64,000 nucleotides of DNA from Brevundimonas alba (GTDB taxonomy: Bacteria; Pseudomonadota; Alphaproteobacteria; Caulobacterales; Caulobacteraceae): NCBI RefSeq assembly GCF_011927945.1, contig NZ_JAATJM010000001.1, positions 1 to 64,000 on the forward strand, given 5' to 3'. Below, piece after piece: positions 53,862 through 63,035 of the stretch; position 1 is the stretch's first letter, and every line of letters begins with the position of its first letter. A model generated the notes under the pieces. That model did not search any database. It was not told the origin of the DNA and saw only the letters and a program-made list of their open reading frames with translations. The position numbers and the translations under genes were made by a program.

Positions 53862-56800
53862 TCAGAACCAGCCGTTCTCGCGATAGGCCGGCAGGCCGGC
53901 CAGCTGACCGTCCGGATCCAGCGTCATCATCCAGTCGCCGAAGAACGACTGATGACCCTCCAGCCGCGCCTCGAGCCCGAGGAACAGCGGTCCCGTCTCG
54001 TCGGCTCCGGGCAGAACCAGCGGTTCGTCGGCGAATTTGAGCGCCTCGGCGCCCGGCAGGACGAGGGGCTGATCGTCTGCGATGGCCGGCAGGACCAAGC
54101 CATCGTCCACCAGCGTCGGCAGAACCAGCATTTCCCCATCCTTGGCCGCCGGCTCCAGCGGGGCCGGAGCGCCGTAGGTCAGGGTGGTGGTGGTGTTGTT
54201 GGCGTAGCGCAGCACCTCGATGGAGGTGACGAAGGTTGAGCCGTCGCGGCCGGCGACGCTGTCGACGATCCGCCAGCCCGCGCCTTCGGCCGTGATGGTG
54301 TAGTTGGCGGCGACGCCGCGCAGCTGCAGCTCGTCGCTACCCAGACCGCCGTTGATGGTGTCGTTGCCGCCGCCGCCGCGCAGGATATCGTCCAGAGCGC
54401 CGCCGGTGATGGTGTTGTTCAGGGCGTTGCCGCTGCCCACGAAGCTGCCGGGCCCGGTGTAGAACAGGTTCTCGACGTTATTGCCCAAGGTGTAGGAACC
54501 GACCCGCGCCTGCACGGTGTCGATCCCTTCGCCGGCCAGCTCCACGATCGTGTCGAAGGCGTCCAGGATGTAGAGGTCGTCTCCGGTCCCGCCCTGCAGC
54601 TGGTTGTTCACCCCGCCCGAGCCGCCCATCAGGATGTCGTTGCCGCCGCCGCCGACAAGGACGTCCGAGCCGATGCCGCCCTGGATGACGTTGGCGTTGG
54701 CGTCGCCGTAGATGACGTCGTTGTAGTTCGAACCGATGGCGTTTTCGACCGAGGTGAAGGTGTCGGTGGCCCCGTCGCCGTCGTTGGTGGCCCGCTGCAG
54801 GTCCAGCCGGATCACCGTCGCCGCCGCGGCCAGGGTGTAGTCCGCCGTGTCGGTTCCCGAGCCGCCGTTCATCACATCGGCCCCGCCGCGGCCGCGCAGC
54901 ACGTCGTCGCCCGCGCCGCCGGTCATGACGTTGGCCGCCGCATTGCCGGTGCCAGTGAAGTTTCCGACGCCGCCGAAGATCAGGTTCTCGACATTGACGG
55001 CCAGCACATAGGTTCCGATCCGCGCATCGACGGTGTCGGTCCCCTCGCCCGCGGCTTCGAACACCGAATCCGCCGCCTCCAGCACATAGGTGTCGTCGCC
55101 GAGCCCGCCCTGGAGGGCGTTGAGCGCGCCGGAGCCGCCCCACAGCACGTCATTGCCCGCGAGGCCCAGCAGGGTGTCCGATCCCAGCCCGCCGCGCAGC
55201 ACGTTTGCGCCGCCGTCGCCGATCAGGGTGTCGTTGAAGGCCGAGCCGGTCAGGTTCTCGACGCCCGTGAAGGTGTCGGTCCCGCCGTCGCCGTCGTTGG
55301 TCGACCTGTTGGCGTTCAGCTGGGCGTTCACGGCCCCCGCGGCGGTGGAATAATCCGCCGTGTCGATGCCGGCGCCGCCGTTCAGGACGTCCACGCCCGC
55401 GCCGCCCCGAAGAACGTCGTCGCCGTCGCCGCCGTTCAAGGTATCGGAGCCGCCAAACCCTTCGATCTCGTCGGCGAAGCCCGCACCGGCGAGAGTCTCA
55501 GCCGCATTGGTTCCTCCGAGATACTGGCCGCCGCCGGCGCCCACGACCAAAGTCATGTCGTCGAACCGCAGCCGCTCGACTGTCGTGAGGGTGTCGACGC
55601 CATCCGGGCCACTGACCGTTGTCGTCGCGCCCACGGTCGAGACGGTATAGGCCGAGCGCAGGCCTGCGAAGACCGCCGTATCGATCCCTGCACCGCCGTC
55701 GATGGTGTCATTCCCCTGCAGACCCGTGATCGTGTCGTCGCCCGCTCCGGCAGTAATGTTGTTGACCCCTGTGGTGCCGACCAGAACGTCAGCGCCGGCG
55801 GTGCCATTGACCGTTGTCGGGAATGGCGCGCCCTCGGGCGTGAAGAAACCGTCGGAGAACTGAAGTCGCTCGACCCCTCTCAAGGTATCGACTCCGTCTG
55901 GGCCTGACACGGTGGTCACGCCAGCGCTCGTCGAAATCACGTAACCGGAGCGGAGGCCGTTGAAGGTGGCCGTGTCCATTCCGTCGCCGCCGTTCAAGGT
56001 GTCGGCGCCGGCGCCTCCGGTCAGTGTGTCGTCGCCTGCCCCGCCGTCGAGGCCGTCATCGCCGACACTGCCCTGAAGGATGTCCGAGCCTCCGAGGCCG
56101 GTGAGCGCATCGTTGCCCGCCCCACCGTTCAGCGTGTTTGCCTCGGCCGACCCGGAGAGGGTGTCGTTTCCGGCGCCGCCGCTGGCGTTCTCGATCGAAA
56201 CAAGAATGTCCGCCAGGCCGTCTGCGCCTCTTGCCGTCCCGGCCGCCAGATCGACCGCCACCGCGGTTGCCGAGGCCCCGAAGATCACAGTATCCCGGCC
56301 ATCACCGCCTTCCAGACGATCGATCCCAGCGCCACCGTTCAGGCTGTCGTCGCCCGCGCCGCCGCGCAGAATGTCGGCGCCGTCGCCGCCATCGAGCACA
56401 TCAGCCCCGGTCGCCCCGTCGATCGTGTCGTTTCCCGCGTCGCCAAACAGGCTGCCCTGACCGCTGATGAGATCGTCCCCGGCATCGCCATGCATGACCC
56501 CTGAAGCCGTGAGGGAGCCTTTGATAACGTCGGCGCCGTCGCCGCCGTTCAGCGTTCCCTGGCCGAACAGCCGGTCGTTTCCAGCGCCGCCGCTGATGAT
56601 GTTGGCGCCGCTCGCGCCGTCCAGATAGTCGTCGCCCGTCGAGCCGGTGAAGCGGTCCGCGCCGGACCCGCCGACGACGGCTTCTATCGAGCGAAAGCGC
56701 TCACCGCTCCAGGTCACCCAGCCACTGGAATCGCGAGCCGCGTTCATGTCGACGGTGACGGCGACCGTTCCGCCGATCACGGCCATGTCCCAGCCGTCTC

Positions 56801-59800
56801 CGCCGTCGAATTGATCGACGCCGTCGCCCCCTATGAGGATGTCGTCGCCGCCATATCCCCAAAGTTCGTCGTTGCCAGCGGCACCGTCGATCCGGTTGGC
56901 GACATTGGTCCCACTGAGGCTGTCGCCAAAGCGCGAGCCGATCCAGTTCTCCACCGAGGTCATGCTGAGCGCGCCAATGACGGTACCGCCGGGCTGGTTG
57001 TCCAGCCGATAGGCGGAAATCCCGCTCGAATGGATCGGCCCTTCTCGATCCGCGAAGGACACGGTGTCATTGCCCCCGCGTCCGTCGACGACATCCCGCG
57101 TAGTGGTCTTGGCCTGACCGACAGCCCACTCCACCGTCATGAAGGTGTTGTCGGCGTCATTGCCGTAGAGGTTGTCGGCGAGATTGGTGCCGATAAGGTT
57201 CTCGATACTGATGAGGGTCAGGTCGAAGTTGGAAAAGCCGGCGCCAGAACCGGTGCTGTTGCGGCTGTTGTCCAGCAGATCGATCGTAACGCCGACGTAG
57301 CCTCGGAAGTCCGCCGTATCGATGCCCGCGCCGCCGTCGTAAACGTCGTGGTCGCCGCCCAGCGAATAATGAATGATCCGGTCGTCACCGCCGCCGCCCA
57401 AGAGATGGTTGTCGGCCTGGTTTCCGCGCAGAACGTCGTTGCCCGCGCCCCCCCAGACGTTTTCGAAATCGGTGATCGTATCGGTCCCGATTGCAGCCCC
57501 CGTCGCGCGTCCATTGCCGCCGTTCAGGCCCAGCTGGACGTCCACGCCTTGGGTGTCAGCGAGATAGATCAGAGTATCTTGGCCCGTCCCGCCATTGAGG
57601 ATCTGGTTGCCGTCGTTCGCGCTTTGCGGCGCTTCGCCAGGCGCCGCCGAGACTTCAGGCGGCGCGCCCCGAACGCCAAAGGACACCCAGTGCACCGCAT
57701 CATCGCCACCACCCGCGTCGATGTTGCGGCCGCCGGCGTTGATGAGCGTCTCATCGCCGTTGGGATCGCTCCGCGGTTGTTCGCGACCCTCGCGCACGGC
57801 CTGAATCGCGGCCGCGTCCTCTTGAGCCGCCTCCATGATCAGCCGCTGGAACTCAAGCCGATCATTGGTCATCGCCAGCTTCAGGATGTCGAATCCGACC
57901 TGGGTATCCCCCTCAGGCGTCACCAATGCGAGCATCCCGGAGCCGTTCTGCGGTGCGTCGCCCTTGACCCCGTCCGCCCAGGGATCCCACCAGTTCTTCT
58001 GGGGATGTTCGATCGCGACTTCGAGGCGCTCGCCCGGCGAATAGCCGAGCAGCAGGATCTTCGTCGCCGCCTCGGCAAGGCCTTTGACCCGGGCGCTGGC
58101 GCCGAGTTCCTGGTCCAGTGCGCCCCAGCTCCCGAAATGCTTCACCACCTTGCGGTCGATGGCGATGGCCAGGAAGCCGATGGCGAGGCCGAGGGTGATG
58201 GGCTCGATAATTCCCTGGGGATCGTCCGGATTGGACGGGCCGGCCTTGGCCGCTCCCGCCGGCGACAGGAGGCCGGCGTAGAGGTTGAGGCCGAAGTCCA
58301 TCATGCCCGTGAACTGGAGATCCGCCTCGGCGAAGGCGGCGGACCCGTTGTAGGAAATCTCATCGAAAACTGTGACGGGGCCAGCCGCGCGGGTGAGCAT
58401 GACCCCCGAACCGTTTTCTCCGTTGTAAATCTCGGCCTCGAAGCGCGTGCCGGCGGCGACGCTGTCGAGGCGGGCCGAGGTGAAGGTGGTGAAGGTGGCG
58501 TCATAGGCGCGTATGTCGCGCGACCCATCGGTGTTGACGTGCACCATGGTTCGACCCACCGGATGGGCGGTCTGGAACACCACCGCGTCGTCGTCCGCAG
58601 CGAACTCGGTCACCCGGTCGCCGGCGTCAACCAGATAGAAGTCAGACCCCGCGCCGCCTACCAGTACGTCCTGCCCGCTAGCCGAGCCGTCGGGATTGAC
58701 GCCGATCAGGAAGTCAGCCCCGTCCTCGCCCTCAAGCCGGTCGGCGCCACCCATGCCGACGAGGGTGTCGCCGCCGATCCCTCCGCTGAGCGTGTTGACG
58801 CCCTGGTTGCCGACGAGGCTGTCGGCGAAGTGCGAACCGCGCAGATTCTCGATCGAGATGAGGCTATCCACGCCCGCGCCGAGGGTGTCCTGAAAGCCGA
58901 AGACCTGCAGATCGACGTCAACGCCGGCCGAGGCCAGGAAGTAGTCGGCGGTGTCGGTTCCGGCTCCGCCGTCGATTGTGTCGCGGCCGGCCTCGCCGCC
59001 GAGCACGTCATTGCCCCCCAGACCCTGGAGGTGATTGTCCATCTCGCCGGCGCGAGAGCTGCCCAGGATGCGGTCGGCGTTGGCTGAACCGATCGCGTTT
59101 TCGACGCTGATCAGCGTATCGGCACCGCCCGATCCGTCCGTGGCGGTTCCGGCGTGCAGGTCGACGTTCACCGCGGCTGCAGCCAGCCGGTACTCGACGG
59201 TGTCCAGCCCGGCGCCGCCGTCGTAGATGTCATTGCCGAAGTCAAACTCGCCGGCGGTCACTGCGGCTGCGAAGGTGTCGTTGTCCGCGCCGCCGAACAG
59301 CTTGTCGTTATTCAGGCCGCCGAACAACCTGTCGTCGCCGGCTCCCCCCTCAAGCCAGTCGTCGCCGCCCCGCCCGTGGATCTCATCGCGACCTGCCAGA
59401 CCGATCAGCCGGTCCTTGTTGATGTTTCCCTCGATCACATCGTCGCCGGCGAGCACTGCATTGAGAAGCGCGGCCGAATTGCCGGCTGCCATCCAGTCGT
59501 AAACCTGACGCGCGCTGAGGTTCAGGCCCGTGATGCGGTAGACAAGCTGGCCGTCTTCAGCCTCGCCCGCCTGTGTGACCGTCCCCCCCACTATACGCGT
59601 GCCGGAATAGGTGAAGCCGAAGCCGCCGAGCGCGAAATAGGAATCGGGCTCCTCGCCGGGCTCAGGATAGGGCGGATAGAAGACGTAGGCGTAGGTGGCG
59701 GTGCACCAGTCCTCGTCGATCCGACCGGCCAGAAGGCTGCCGATCGACAGGCCGATCATATCGTTGGCGTACTCTTGCGAGGTGTCGCCAATGCCCAGCT

Positions 59801-59813
59801 CTACACGTGCCAT
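53862..59813 (-). CDS. Giant RTX calcium-binding repeat protein
   Basis: A 1983-residue protein without a classical signal peptide, as expected for type I secretion. The N-terminal ~130 residues are unique (MARVELGIGDTSQEYANDMI). Nonapeptide repeats of GGXGXDXUX type then run in several blocks, for example GGNDVLGGEAGRDTIDGGAG and GGAGDDSLNGGAGIDRLEGG, folding as calcium-bound parallel beta-rolls. A non-repeat block at about residues 440-660 contains a hydrophobic helix (IIEPITLGLAIGFLAIAIDR). Four or more SVENxxGSxxxDxLxG modules recur near the C-terminus. The last ~90 residues carry a repeated LVLP motif instead of RTX repeats. No type I secretion genes are in the window. Likely a surface or secreted adhesin or enzyme scaffold. 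Confidence 0.9.
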   Translation of the reverse strand: MARVELGIGDTSQEYANDMIGLSIGSLLAGRIDEDWCTATYAYVFYPPYPEPGEEPDSYFALGGFGFTYSGTRIVGGTVTQAGEAEDGQLVYRITGLNLSARQVYDWMAAGNSAALLNAVLAGDDVIEGNINKDRLIGLAGRDEIHGRGGDDWLEGGAGDDRLFGGLNNDKLFGGADNDTFAAAVTAGEFDFGNDIYDGGAGLDTVEYRLAAAAVNVDLHAGTATDGSGGADTLISVENAIGSANADRILGSSRAGEMDNHLQGLGGNDVLGGEAGRDTIDGGAGTDTADYFLASAGVDVDLQVFGFQDTLGAGVDSLISIENLRGSHFADSLVGNQGVNTLSGGIGGDTLVGMGGADRLEGEDGADFLIGVNPDGSASGQDVLVGGAGSDFYLVDAGDRVTEFAADDDAVVFQTAHPVGRTMVHVNTDGSRDIRAYDATFTTFTSARLDSVAAGTRFEAEIYNGENGSGVMLTRAAGPVTVFDEISYNGSAAFAEADLQFTGMMDFGLNLYAGLLSPAGAAKAGPSNPDDPQGIIEPITLGLAIGFLAIAIDRKVVKHFGSWGALDQELGASARVKGLAEAATKILLLGYSPGERLEVAIEHPQKNWWDPWADGVKGDAPQNGSGMLALVTPEGDTQVGFDILKLAMTNDRLEFQRLIMEAAQEDAAAIQAVREGREQPRSDPNGDETLINAGGRNIDAGGGDDAVHWVSFGVRGAPPEVSAAPGEAPQSANDGNQILNGGTGQDTLIYLADTQGVDVQLGLNGGNGRATGAAIGTDTITDFENVWGGAGNDVLRGNQADNHLLGGGGDDRIIHYSLGGDHDVYDGGAGIDTADFRGYVGVTIDLLDNSRNSTGSGAGFSNFDLTLISIENLIGTNLADNLYGNDADNTFMTVEWAVGQAKTTTRDVVDGRGGNDTVSFADREGPIHSSGISAYRLDNQPGGTVIGALSMTSVENWIGSRFGDSLSGTNVANRIDGAAGNDELWGYGGDDILIGGDGVDQFDGGDGWDMAVIGGTVAVTVDMNAARDSSGWVTWSGERFRSIEAVVGGSGADRFTGSTGDDYLDGASGANIISGGAGNDRLFGQGTLNGGDGADVIKGSLTASGVMHGDAGDDLISGQGSLFGDAGNDTIDGATGADVLDGGDGADILRGGAGDDSLNGGAGIDRLEGGDGRDTVIFGASATAVAVDLAAGTARGADGLADILVSIENASGGAGNDTLSGSAEANTLNGGAGNDALTGLGGSDILQGSVGDDGLDGGAGDDTLTGGAGADTLNGGDGMDTATFNGLRSGYVISTSAGVTTVSGPDGVDTLRGVERLQFSDGFFTPEGAPFPTTVNGTAGADVLVGTTGVNNITAGAGDDTITGLQGNDTIDGGAGIDTAVFAGLRSAYTVSTVGATTTVSGPDGVDTLTTVERLRFDDMTLVVGAGGGQYLGGTNAAETLAGAGFADEIEGFGGSDTLNGGDGDDVLRGGAGVDVLNGGAGIDTADYSTAAGAVNAQLNANRSTNDGDGGTDTFTGVENLTGSAFNDTLIGDGGANVLRGGLGSDTLLGLAGNDVLWGGSGALNALQGGLGDDTYVLEAADSVFEAAGEGTDTVDARIGTYVLAVNVENLIFGGVGNFTGTGNAAANVMTGGAGDDVLRGRGGADVMNGGSGTDTADYTLAAAATVIRLDLQRATNDGDGATDTFTSVENAIGSNYNDVIYGDANANVIQGGIGSDVLVGGGGNDILMGGSGGVNNQLQGGTGDDLYILDAFDTIVELAGEGIDTVQARVGSYTLGNNVENLFYTGPGSFVGSGNALNNTITGGALDDILRGGGGNDTINGGLGSDELQLRGVAANYTITAEGAGWRIVDSVAGRDGSTFVTSIEVLRYANNTTTTLTYGAPAPLEPAAKDGEMLVLPTLVDDGLVLPAIADDQPLVLPGAEALKFADEPLVLPGADETGPLFLGLEARLEGHQSFFGDWMMTLDPDGQLAGLPAYRENGWF

Positions 59814-59941
59814 CTGCCCAGTCCCATTTACAAAGAATGTTTGGCCTTGGAGACTTACCCCAAGTCCCCCGCCGCTCTTCCCACCCCAGCGCCGACGCGC
59901 AAGATGGGAAGGCGGCGGGGCTCAACTGCCGTCAGCGGCCC

Positions 59942-60595
59942 TCAGAACGAGAATCGGGCGCCGACCGTCACCGCGTGCGACGTCGTTTCAGCTTCAAGTT
60001 CGTAGGCGAAGCCGGGCTCGCTGTAGGCGGCGTCAAAGTCTGCGCCCCGGAAATAGCGATACCCGATGTCCCAGGACATGGTCTCGGAAGCCTTGATCGT
60101 CACGCCGGCCTTGACCTGCCAGGCGACGCCGGTGCCGACTTCGTCCTCGTCGAGGTCCGGCGCTTCGAAACGTGTGGCGCCATAGCCGACACCGGCCCCG
60201 ATGTAGGGCTGGAAGCGCTCGCTGGAGCCGAGGTCGAACAGCACGTTCAACATCACTGCCGCTTGGCTGACCGACACCTCCCCCAGGTCGTAGGTGTCGG
60301 CGCCGTCGGTCACGATCGTGTCTTCAAGGTCGCCGTTCGAGTACAGGACCTCCCCCTCGAACCGCATCATCCCGTTGTCGCGGCCGAACGCACCGCTCAC
60401 GAACAGTCCGCGATCGATGTCGAACTCCTCATCGGCTGTCAGGTTATCTGGCCCATCGACCAGCGACCCCGACAGGTCCGTCGACGAACTGACCGTCGCG
60501 CCCAGATTGGCTTGGAAATAGTTCTGGGCCGAAGCCGAGCCGGCCATGCCGAGGACCGTTGCGGCGACGCCGCAAAGCAGGATTGACGTTTTCAT
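59942..60595 (-). CDS. Outer-membrane beta-barrel protein
   Basis: A 217-residue protein with signal peptide MKTSILLCGVAATVLGMAGS ending ASAQ. The mature part has alternating amphipathic strands typical of an eight-stranded OmpA/OmpX-like porin domain: LFVSGAFGRDNGMMRFEGEV, AVMLNVLFDLGSSERFQPYI, GAGVGYGATRFEAPD and SWDIGYRYFRGADFD, ending VTVGARFSF with the terminal phenylalanine recognised by the BAM machinery. It is divergent from the LuxR-type regulator, with two palindromes in the gap, so it is a candidate target of that regulator. Confidence 0.88.
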   Translation of the reverse strand: MKTSILLCGVAATVLGMAGSASAQNYFQANLGATVSSSTDLSGSLVDGPDNLTADEEFDIDRGLFVSGAFGRDNGMMRFEGEVLYSNGDLEDTIVTDGADTYDLGEVSVSQAAVMLNVLFDLGSSERFQPYIGAGVGYGATRFEAPDLDEDEVGTGVAWQVKAGVTIKASETMSWDIGYRYFRGADFDAAYSEPGFAYELEAETTSHAVTVGARFSF

Positions 60596-60612
60596 TCCCC
60601 ATTCCTTTTCTT

Positions 60613-60630
60613 TTACGCGAGTTCGCGTAA
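60613..60630. promoter_or_regulatory. Perfect 18-base palindrome upstream of the beta-barrel gene
   Basis: TTACGCGAGTTCGCGTAA has eight-base arms and a two-base centre. It lies 18 bases before the beta-barrel start on the minus strand, where a dimeric regulator would repress. The adjacent LuxR-type protein is the obvious candidate binder. Binding is inferred. Confidence 0.6.
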
Positions 60631-60663
60631 CGCTGTGCGTCCCGCGTGTAAGGAAACTCGTCG

Positions 60664-60679
60664 TCTACAAGATTGTAGA
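60664..60679. promoter_or_regulatory. Perfect 16-base palindrome upstream of the LuxR-type gene
   Basis: TCTACAAGATTGTAGA has seven-base arms and a two-base centre. It lies about 31 bases before the TTG start at 60710. Its sequence differs from the palindrome at 60613-60630, so the two sites may bind different proteins. Confidence 0.55.
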
Positions 60680-60709
60680 GGCGGGCCATCGAGAGGTTTG
60701 GAGATCGGC

Positions 60710-61810
60710 TTGAGCGGCGTTTCCTTCGATGACCGCGTCTTTGCTGTGACGGAAGCGCTCCAAGGCGCCGCCTTGGGCCTGTGTGAATGGAGCGACGCCA
60801 TGAAGGCGCTCGCGGACGCCACGGGTTCGAAAGCGGGCGAACTCATCGGCCTTGGCCGCACCTCTTTCCAAGTCATCACTGAGATTTCGGCCGAAGAAAT
60901 GCAGGGATTCACGGCCGCGAACGGGCATGACCCCGCGGTCAGCTCGCGCGTCCGCGTCGGCATGCGCGCGCCGGTGCTTCAACTGCTGGACGAGTCACAT
61001 TTCGACAGGGAGGGCGACTTCAGGCGGAGCCCGGCTTATCGCGACGTCGTAGAGCGCCTGGACATCCCCTTTGCCCAGATCACGATCCTGCAGCGGTCAC
61101 CCGAGGTGACACTGGGTTTGAGCATGCTTCGCACCGCTCGCGCCGGTGACATGCCCGCCGACCAGAAGATGTTGCTCCAGTCGGCCGCACGTCATGTCGC
61201 CGGGGCGGTAAGGGTGAGCATGGCCGCCGAAGGCCGGGCGATGGACCTGACTGCTGTGGGCTTCGAGCAGGCCGAACAGGCCGTGTTCATACTCGATCGG
61301 GCGGGCCGACTGCGCGCGATGTCGGCTCCCGCTGAACGGCTGATCACCGTTGGAGACCTCAGGCTGAAGGATGGAAGACTGTCCGTTCGGGACGTGACGG
61401 TGAATGCGCTGGGAGCGGCGATCGACCGCGCACGCGCCGTCAGAAACATCGCAGACAGTCCGGCGGGCACGGTCTTGGCGCAGGACGCCTGCGGCATTGC
61501 CTACCCCTTGGAAGTCCTGCCCCTGCCCTCCCGGAACGGGTTTGATTTCGAAGCCGGCGTTCTCGTGGTGGCGCGCCCACCCCGGGCTGTAGAGCATAGA
61601 GCCGCGGCCGTGGCTGCGAGCCTGTTCGGCCTGACGCGGGCCGAGGCCGCCGTTGCGGGACTCCTTGCCGCCGGCATTACCGCGACTGAGATTGCCGCAA
61701 AGCAGGGCGTCGCCGTCGGTACTGTACGCACGCATATCCGCCGCATCTTCGAGAAGTCTGCGTGTCGGAACCAGATGGCATTGGTAGCGGCGATCGTTTC
61801 GCGGATGTGA
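60710..61810 (+). CDS. LuxR-type transcriptional regulator
   Basis: A TTG at 60710 with GGAG six bases upstream is the best start (LSGVSFDDRVFAVTEALQGA), giving 366 residues; the frame extends to 60635. The C-terminal GerE-type helix-turn-helix is clear: LFGLTRAEAAVAGLLAAGIT, EIAAKQGVAVGTVRTHIRRI, FEKSACRNQMALVA. The N-terminal ~230 residues look like a PAS-like sensor region (EQAVFILDRAGRLRAMSAPA) and not an acyl-homoserine-lactone domain. It is divergent from the beta-barrel gene. It may autoregulate and control that gene through the intervening palindromes. Confidence 0.85.
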   Translation: MSGVSFDDRVFAVTEALQGAALGLCEWSDAMKALADATGSKAGELIGLGRTSFQVITEISAEEMQGFTAANGHDPAVSSRVRVGMRAPVLQLLDESHFDREGDFRRSPAYRDVVERLDIPFAQITILQRSPEVTLGLSMLRTARAGDMPADQKMLLQSAARHVAGAVRVSMAAEGRAMDLTAVGFEQAEQAVFILDRAGRLRAMSAPAERLITVGDLRLKDGRLSVRDVTVNALGAAIDRARAVRNIADSPAGTVLAQDACGIAYPLEVLPLPSRNGFDFEAGVLVVARPPRAVEHRAAAVAASLFGLTRAEAAVAGLLAAGITATEIAAKQGVAVGTVRTHIRRIFEKSACRNQMALVAAIVSRM

Positions 61811-62050
61811 GGTCAAGGGGCGATGGCCCCGTCAGCCCGGACTTATCCATAGGTACCGCGGCATGCCTGGCGTGGCTCACGGCCCGCTCGACCAACTCGT
61901 TCCGCTCCTTCGATAGCTCGCCCGATTGGAGACGACCTAGCGTTGGACTGACCGCAACGCCACGCCTTTCCGAAACATCGGTCCGCCCGGCTTCTGCGGG
62001 CACGAGTCTCTGCAAATATGTGACCTCCCGCGTACGATCGCGCCCCATGA

Positions 62051-62079
62051 CGTGAGGCCGGTCGCCTTCGGGCCTCACG
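62051..62079. other. Hairpin at the end of the small membrane operon
   Basis: CGTGAGGCC (62051-62059) pairs perfectly with GGCCTCACG (62071-62079) across an 11-base loop. It overlaps the stop codon of the last gene of the minus-strand operon. No T-run follows on either strand, so termination would have to be factor dependent. The gap 61811-62074 otherwise shows no supported gene. Confidence 0.4.
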
Positions 62080-62338
62080 AGCGGCGGCGCGACTTGGTGA
62101 TGATCGCCACGATGATGATGACGAAGGCGCTGGCCCTGAGAAGATAGAACGGGCTCTGCTCCTCACGCGGTATGTCGAGTGCGAGGGTCAGCAGCGGCGT
62201 CGCGGCGAGAAGGAGGAAGGCTGCGGCAAAGGCAAGGAACAGCCGGTCGCCGGTGCGCCTCCAGAACTTCAGGAAGAACAGGGCGGCCACCGCGTAGCCC
62301 ATGATGATCGCGCCGGTGGCGACGCCGGTCGGGCTCAT
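62075..62338 (-). CDS. DUF5985 small membrane protein (third gene of operon)
   Basis: An 87-residue protein with three predicted membrane helices: VATGAIIMGYAVAALFFLKF, RLFLAFAAAFLLLAATPLLT and FYLLRASAFVIIIVAIITKS. The WRRTGDRLFLAFAAAF segment after the first helix is typical of DUF5985. It starts with ATGA overlap on the previous gene, which encodes a related protein. Function unknown; the pair may form a heteromeric membrane complex. Confidence 0.8.
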   Translation of the reverse strand: MSPTGVATGAIIMGYAVAALFFLKFWRRTGDRLFLAFAAAFLLLAATPLLTLALDIPREEQSPFYLLRASAFVIIIVAIITKSRRRS

Positions 62339-62607
62339 CGATCAACCTCCCAGATGAACCCGTAGAGCAGCACCGCGACGGCGCAGAGCGCGGTCGCCTG
62401 CCGTGCGATCGAGAAATCGACGTCCGGCAGGATCACCATGTCCATCACAACGGCGAGGTTATTGAGCGCGAGGAGACTGAAACATCCCGCGCTCCAGAGC
62501 AGGAGCGGCTGGCGGGACCGCCGCCAGGAGCGGATCAGCAGCAGGGCGCAGATGCCGCTCGTCAGCAGGCACAGGGAGTAGATCAACGCGGGCGGCAGCA
62601 GGTTCAT
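62335..62607 (-). CDS. DUF5985-like small membrane protein (second gene of operon)
   Basis: The start at 62607 (MNLLPPALIYSLCLLTSGIC) gives 90 residues; the longer frame is shadow. Three membrane helices are predicted (LIYSLCLLTSGICALLLIRS, PLLLWSAGCFSLLALNNLAV, ATALCAVAVLLYGFIWEV), with WRRSRQPLLLWSAGCFSLLA like the paralogue's WRRTGDRLFLAFAAAF. Both ends overlap the neighbouring genes by four bases, so all three are translationally coupled. Function unknown. Confidence 0.8.
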   Translation of the reverse strand: MNLLPPALIYSLCLLTSGICALLLIRSWRRSRQPLLLWSAGCFSLLALNNLAVVMDMVILPDVDFSIARQATALCAVAVLLYGFIWEVDR

Positions 62608-63035
62608 GGCTTCCACCCCCCCAGGCGGAACGAATCGGCGAAGCCCTTGAGCGGATCCGGACGGCGCGAGGTTATCACGCTCGTGACGGTGAAGGGCCTT
62701 TCGGCATAGGTCGACTGAAGATCGTCGGCGAGGGCCGACAGGGCGGCCGATGCCGGCCCGTACCGGTGTCCGCCTTCGACGGAGACGATCAGCCCGGCCC
62801 GATCGAGCCGCTCCAGGCAATCGCCGACCAGGGCCGTGCTGGCGCGAAGCTCGCGGACGAGGCCATCGACGCTCCAGACCGCCTCCGGATCGCGCTTGAG
62901 GGCGAGAAAGGTCTCGAGCGCCCACACGGAAGGGAAGGCGCTTTCGACGAAGCTGCGGAGCCCCGGCGCGAGGGGCGAGCCCTCGCCGGTCACGGCTGCC
63001 GGCCGGGATCTTGGAGCGGCTGCATGGCGCGGCAA
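62604..63035 (-). CDS. Winged-helix-like regulator (first gene of operon)
   Basis: A 143-residue protein; the start is uncertain between TTG at 63035 and GTG at 62993, neither with a strong ribosome site. The central part looks like a MarR/winged-helix fold: SVWALETFLALKRDPEAVWS, VDGLVRELRASTALVGDCLE and RLDRAGLIVSVEGGHRYGPA. The C-terminal helix is followed by VITSRRPDPLKGFADSFRLG. It is coupled to two small membrane proteins by ATGA-type overlaps, so it probably controls or senses their state. Confidence 0.65.
   Translation of the reverse strand: MPRHAAAPRSRPAAVTGEGSPLAPGLRSFVESAFPSVWALETFLALKRDPEAVWSVDGLVRELRASTALVGDCLERLDRAGLIVSVEGGHRYGPASAALSALADDLQSTYAERPFTVTSVITSRRPDPLKGFADSFRLGGWKP

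Noticed and set aside
56811..59087. 758-codon plus-strand frame opposite the RTX gene
   Set aside because: Shadow frame created by the repetitive Gly/Asp codons of the RTX repeats.
53862..59813. Regular short repeats resembling a CRISPR or satellite array
   Set aside because: The periodicity is about 27 bases and encodes GGXGXDXUX nonapeptides in one long frame; spacers and identical repeats are absent.
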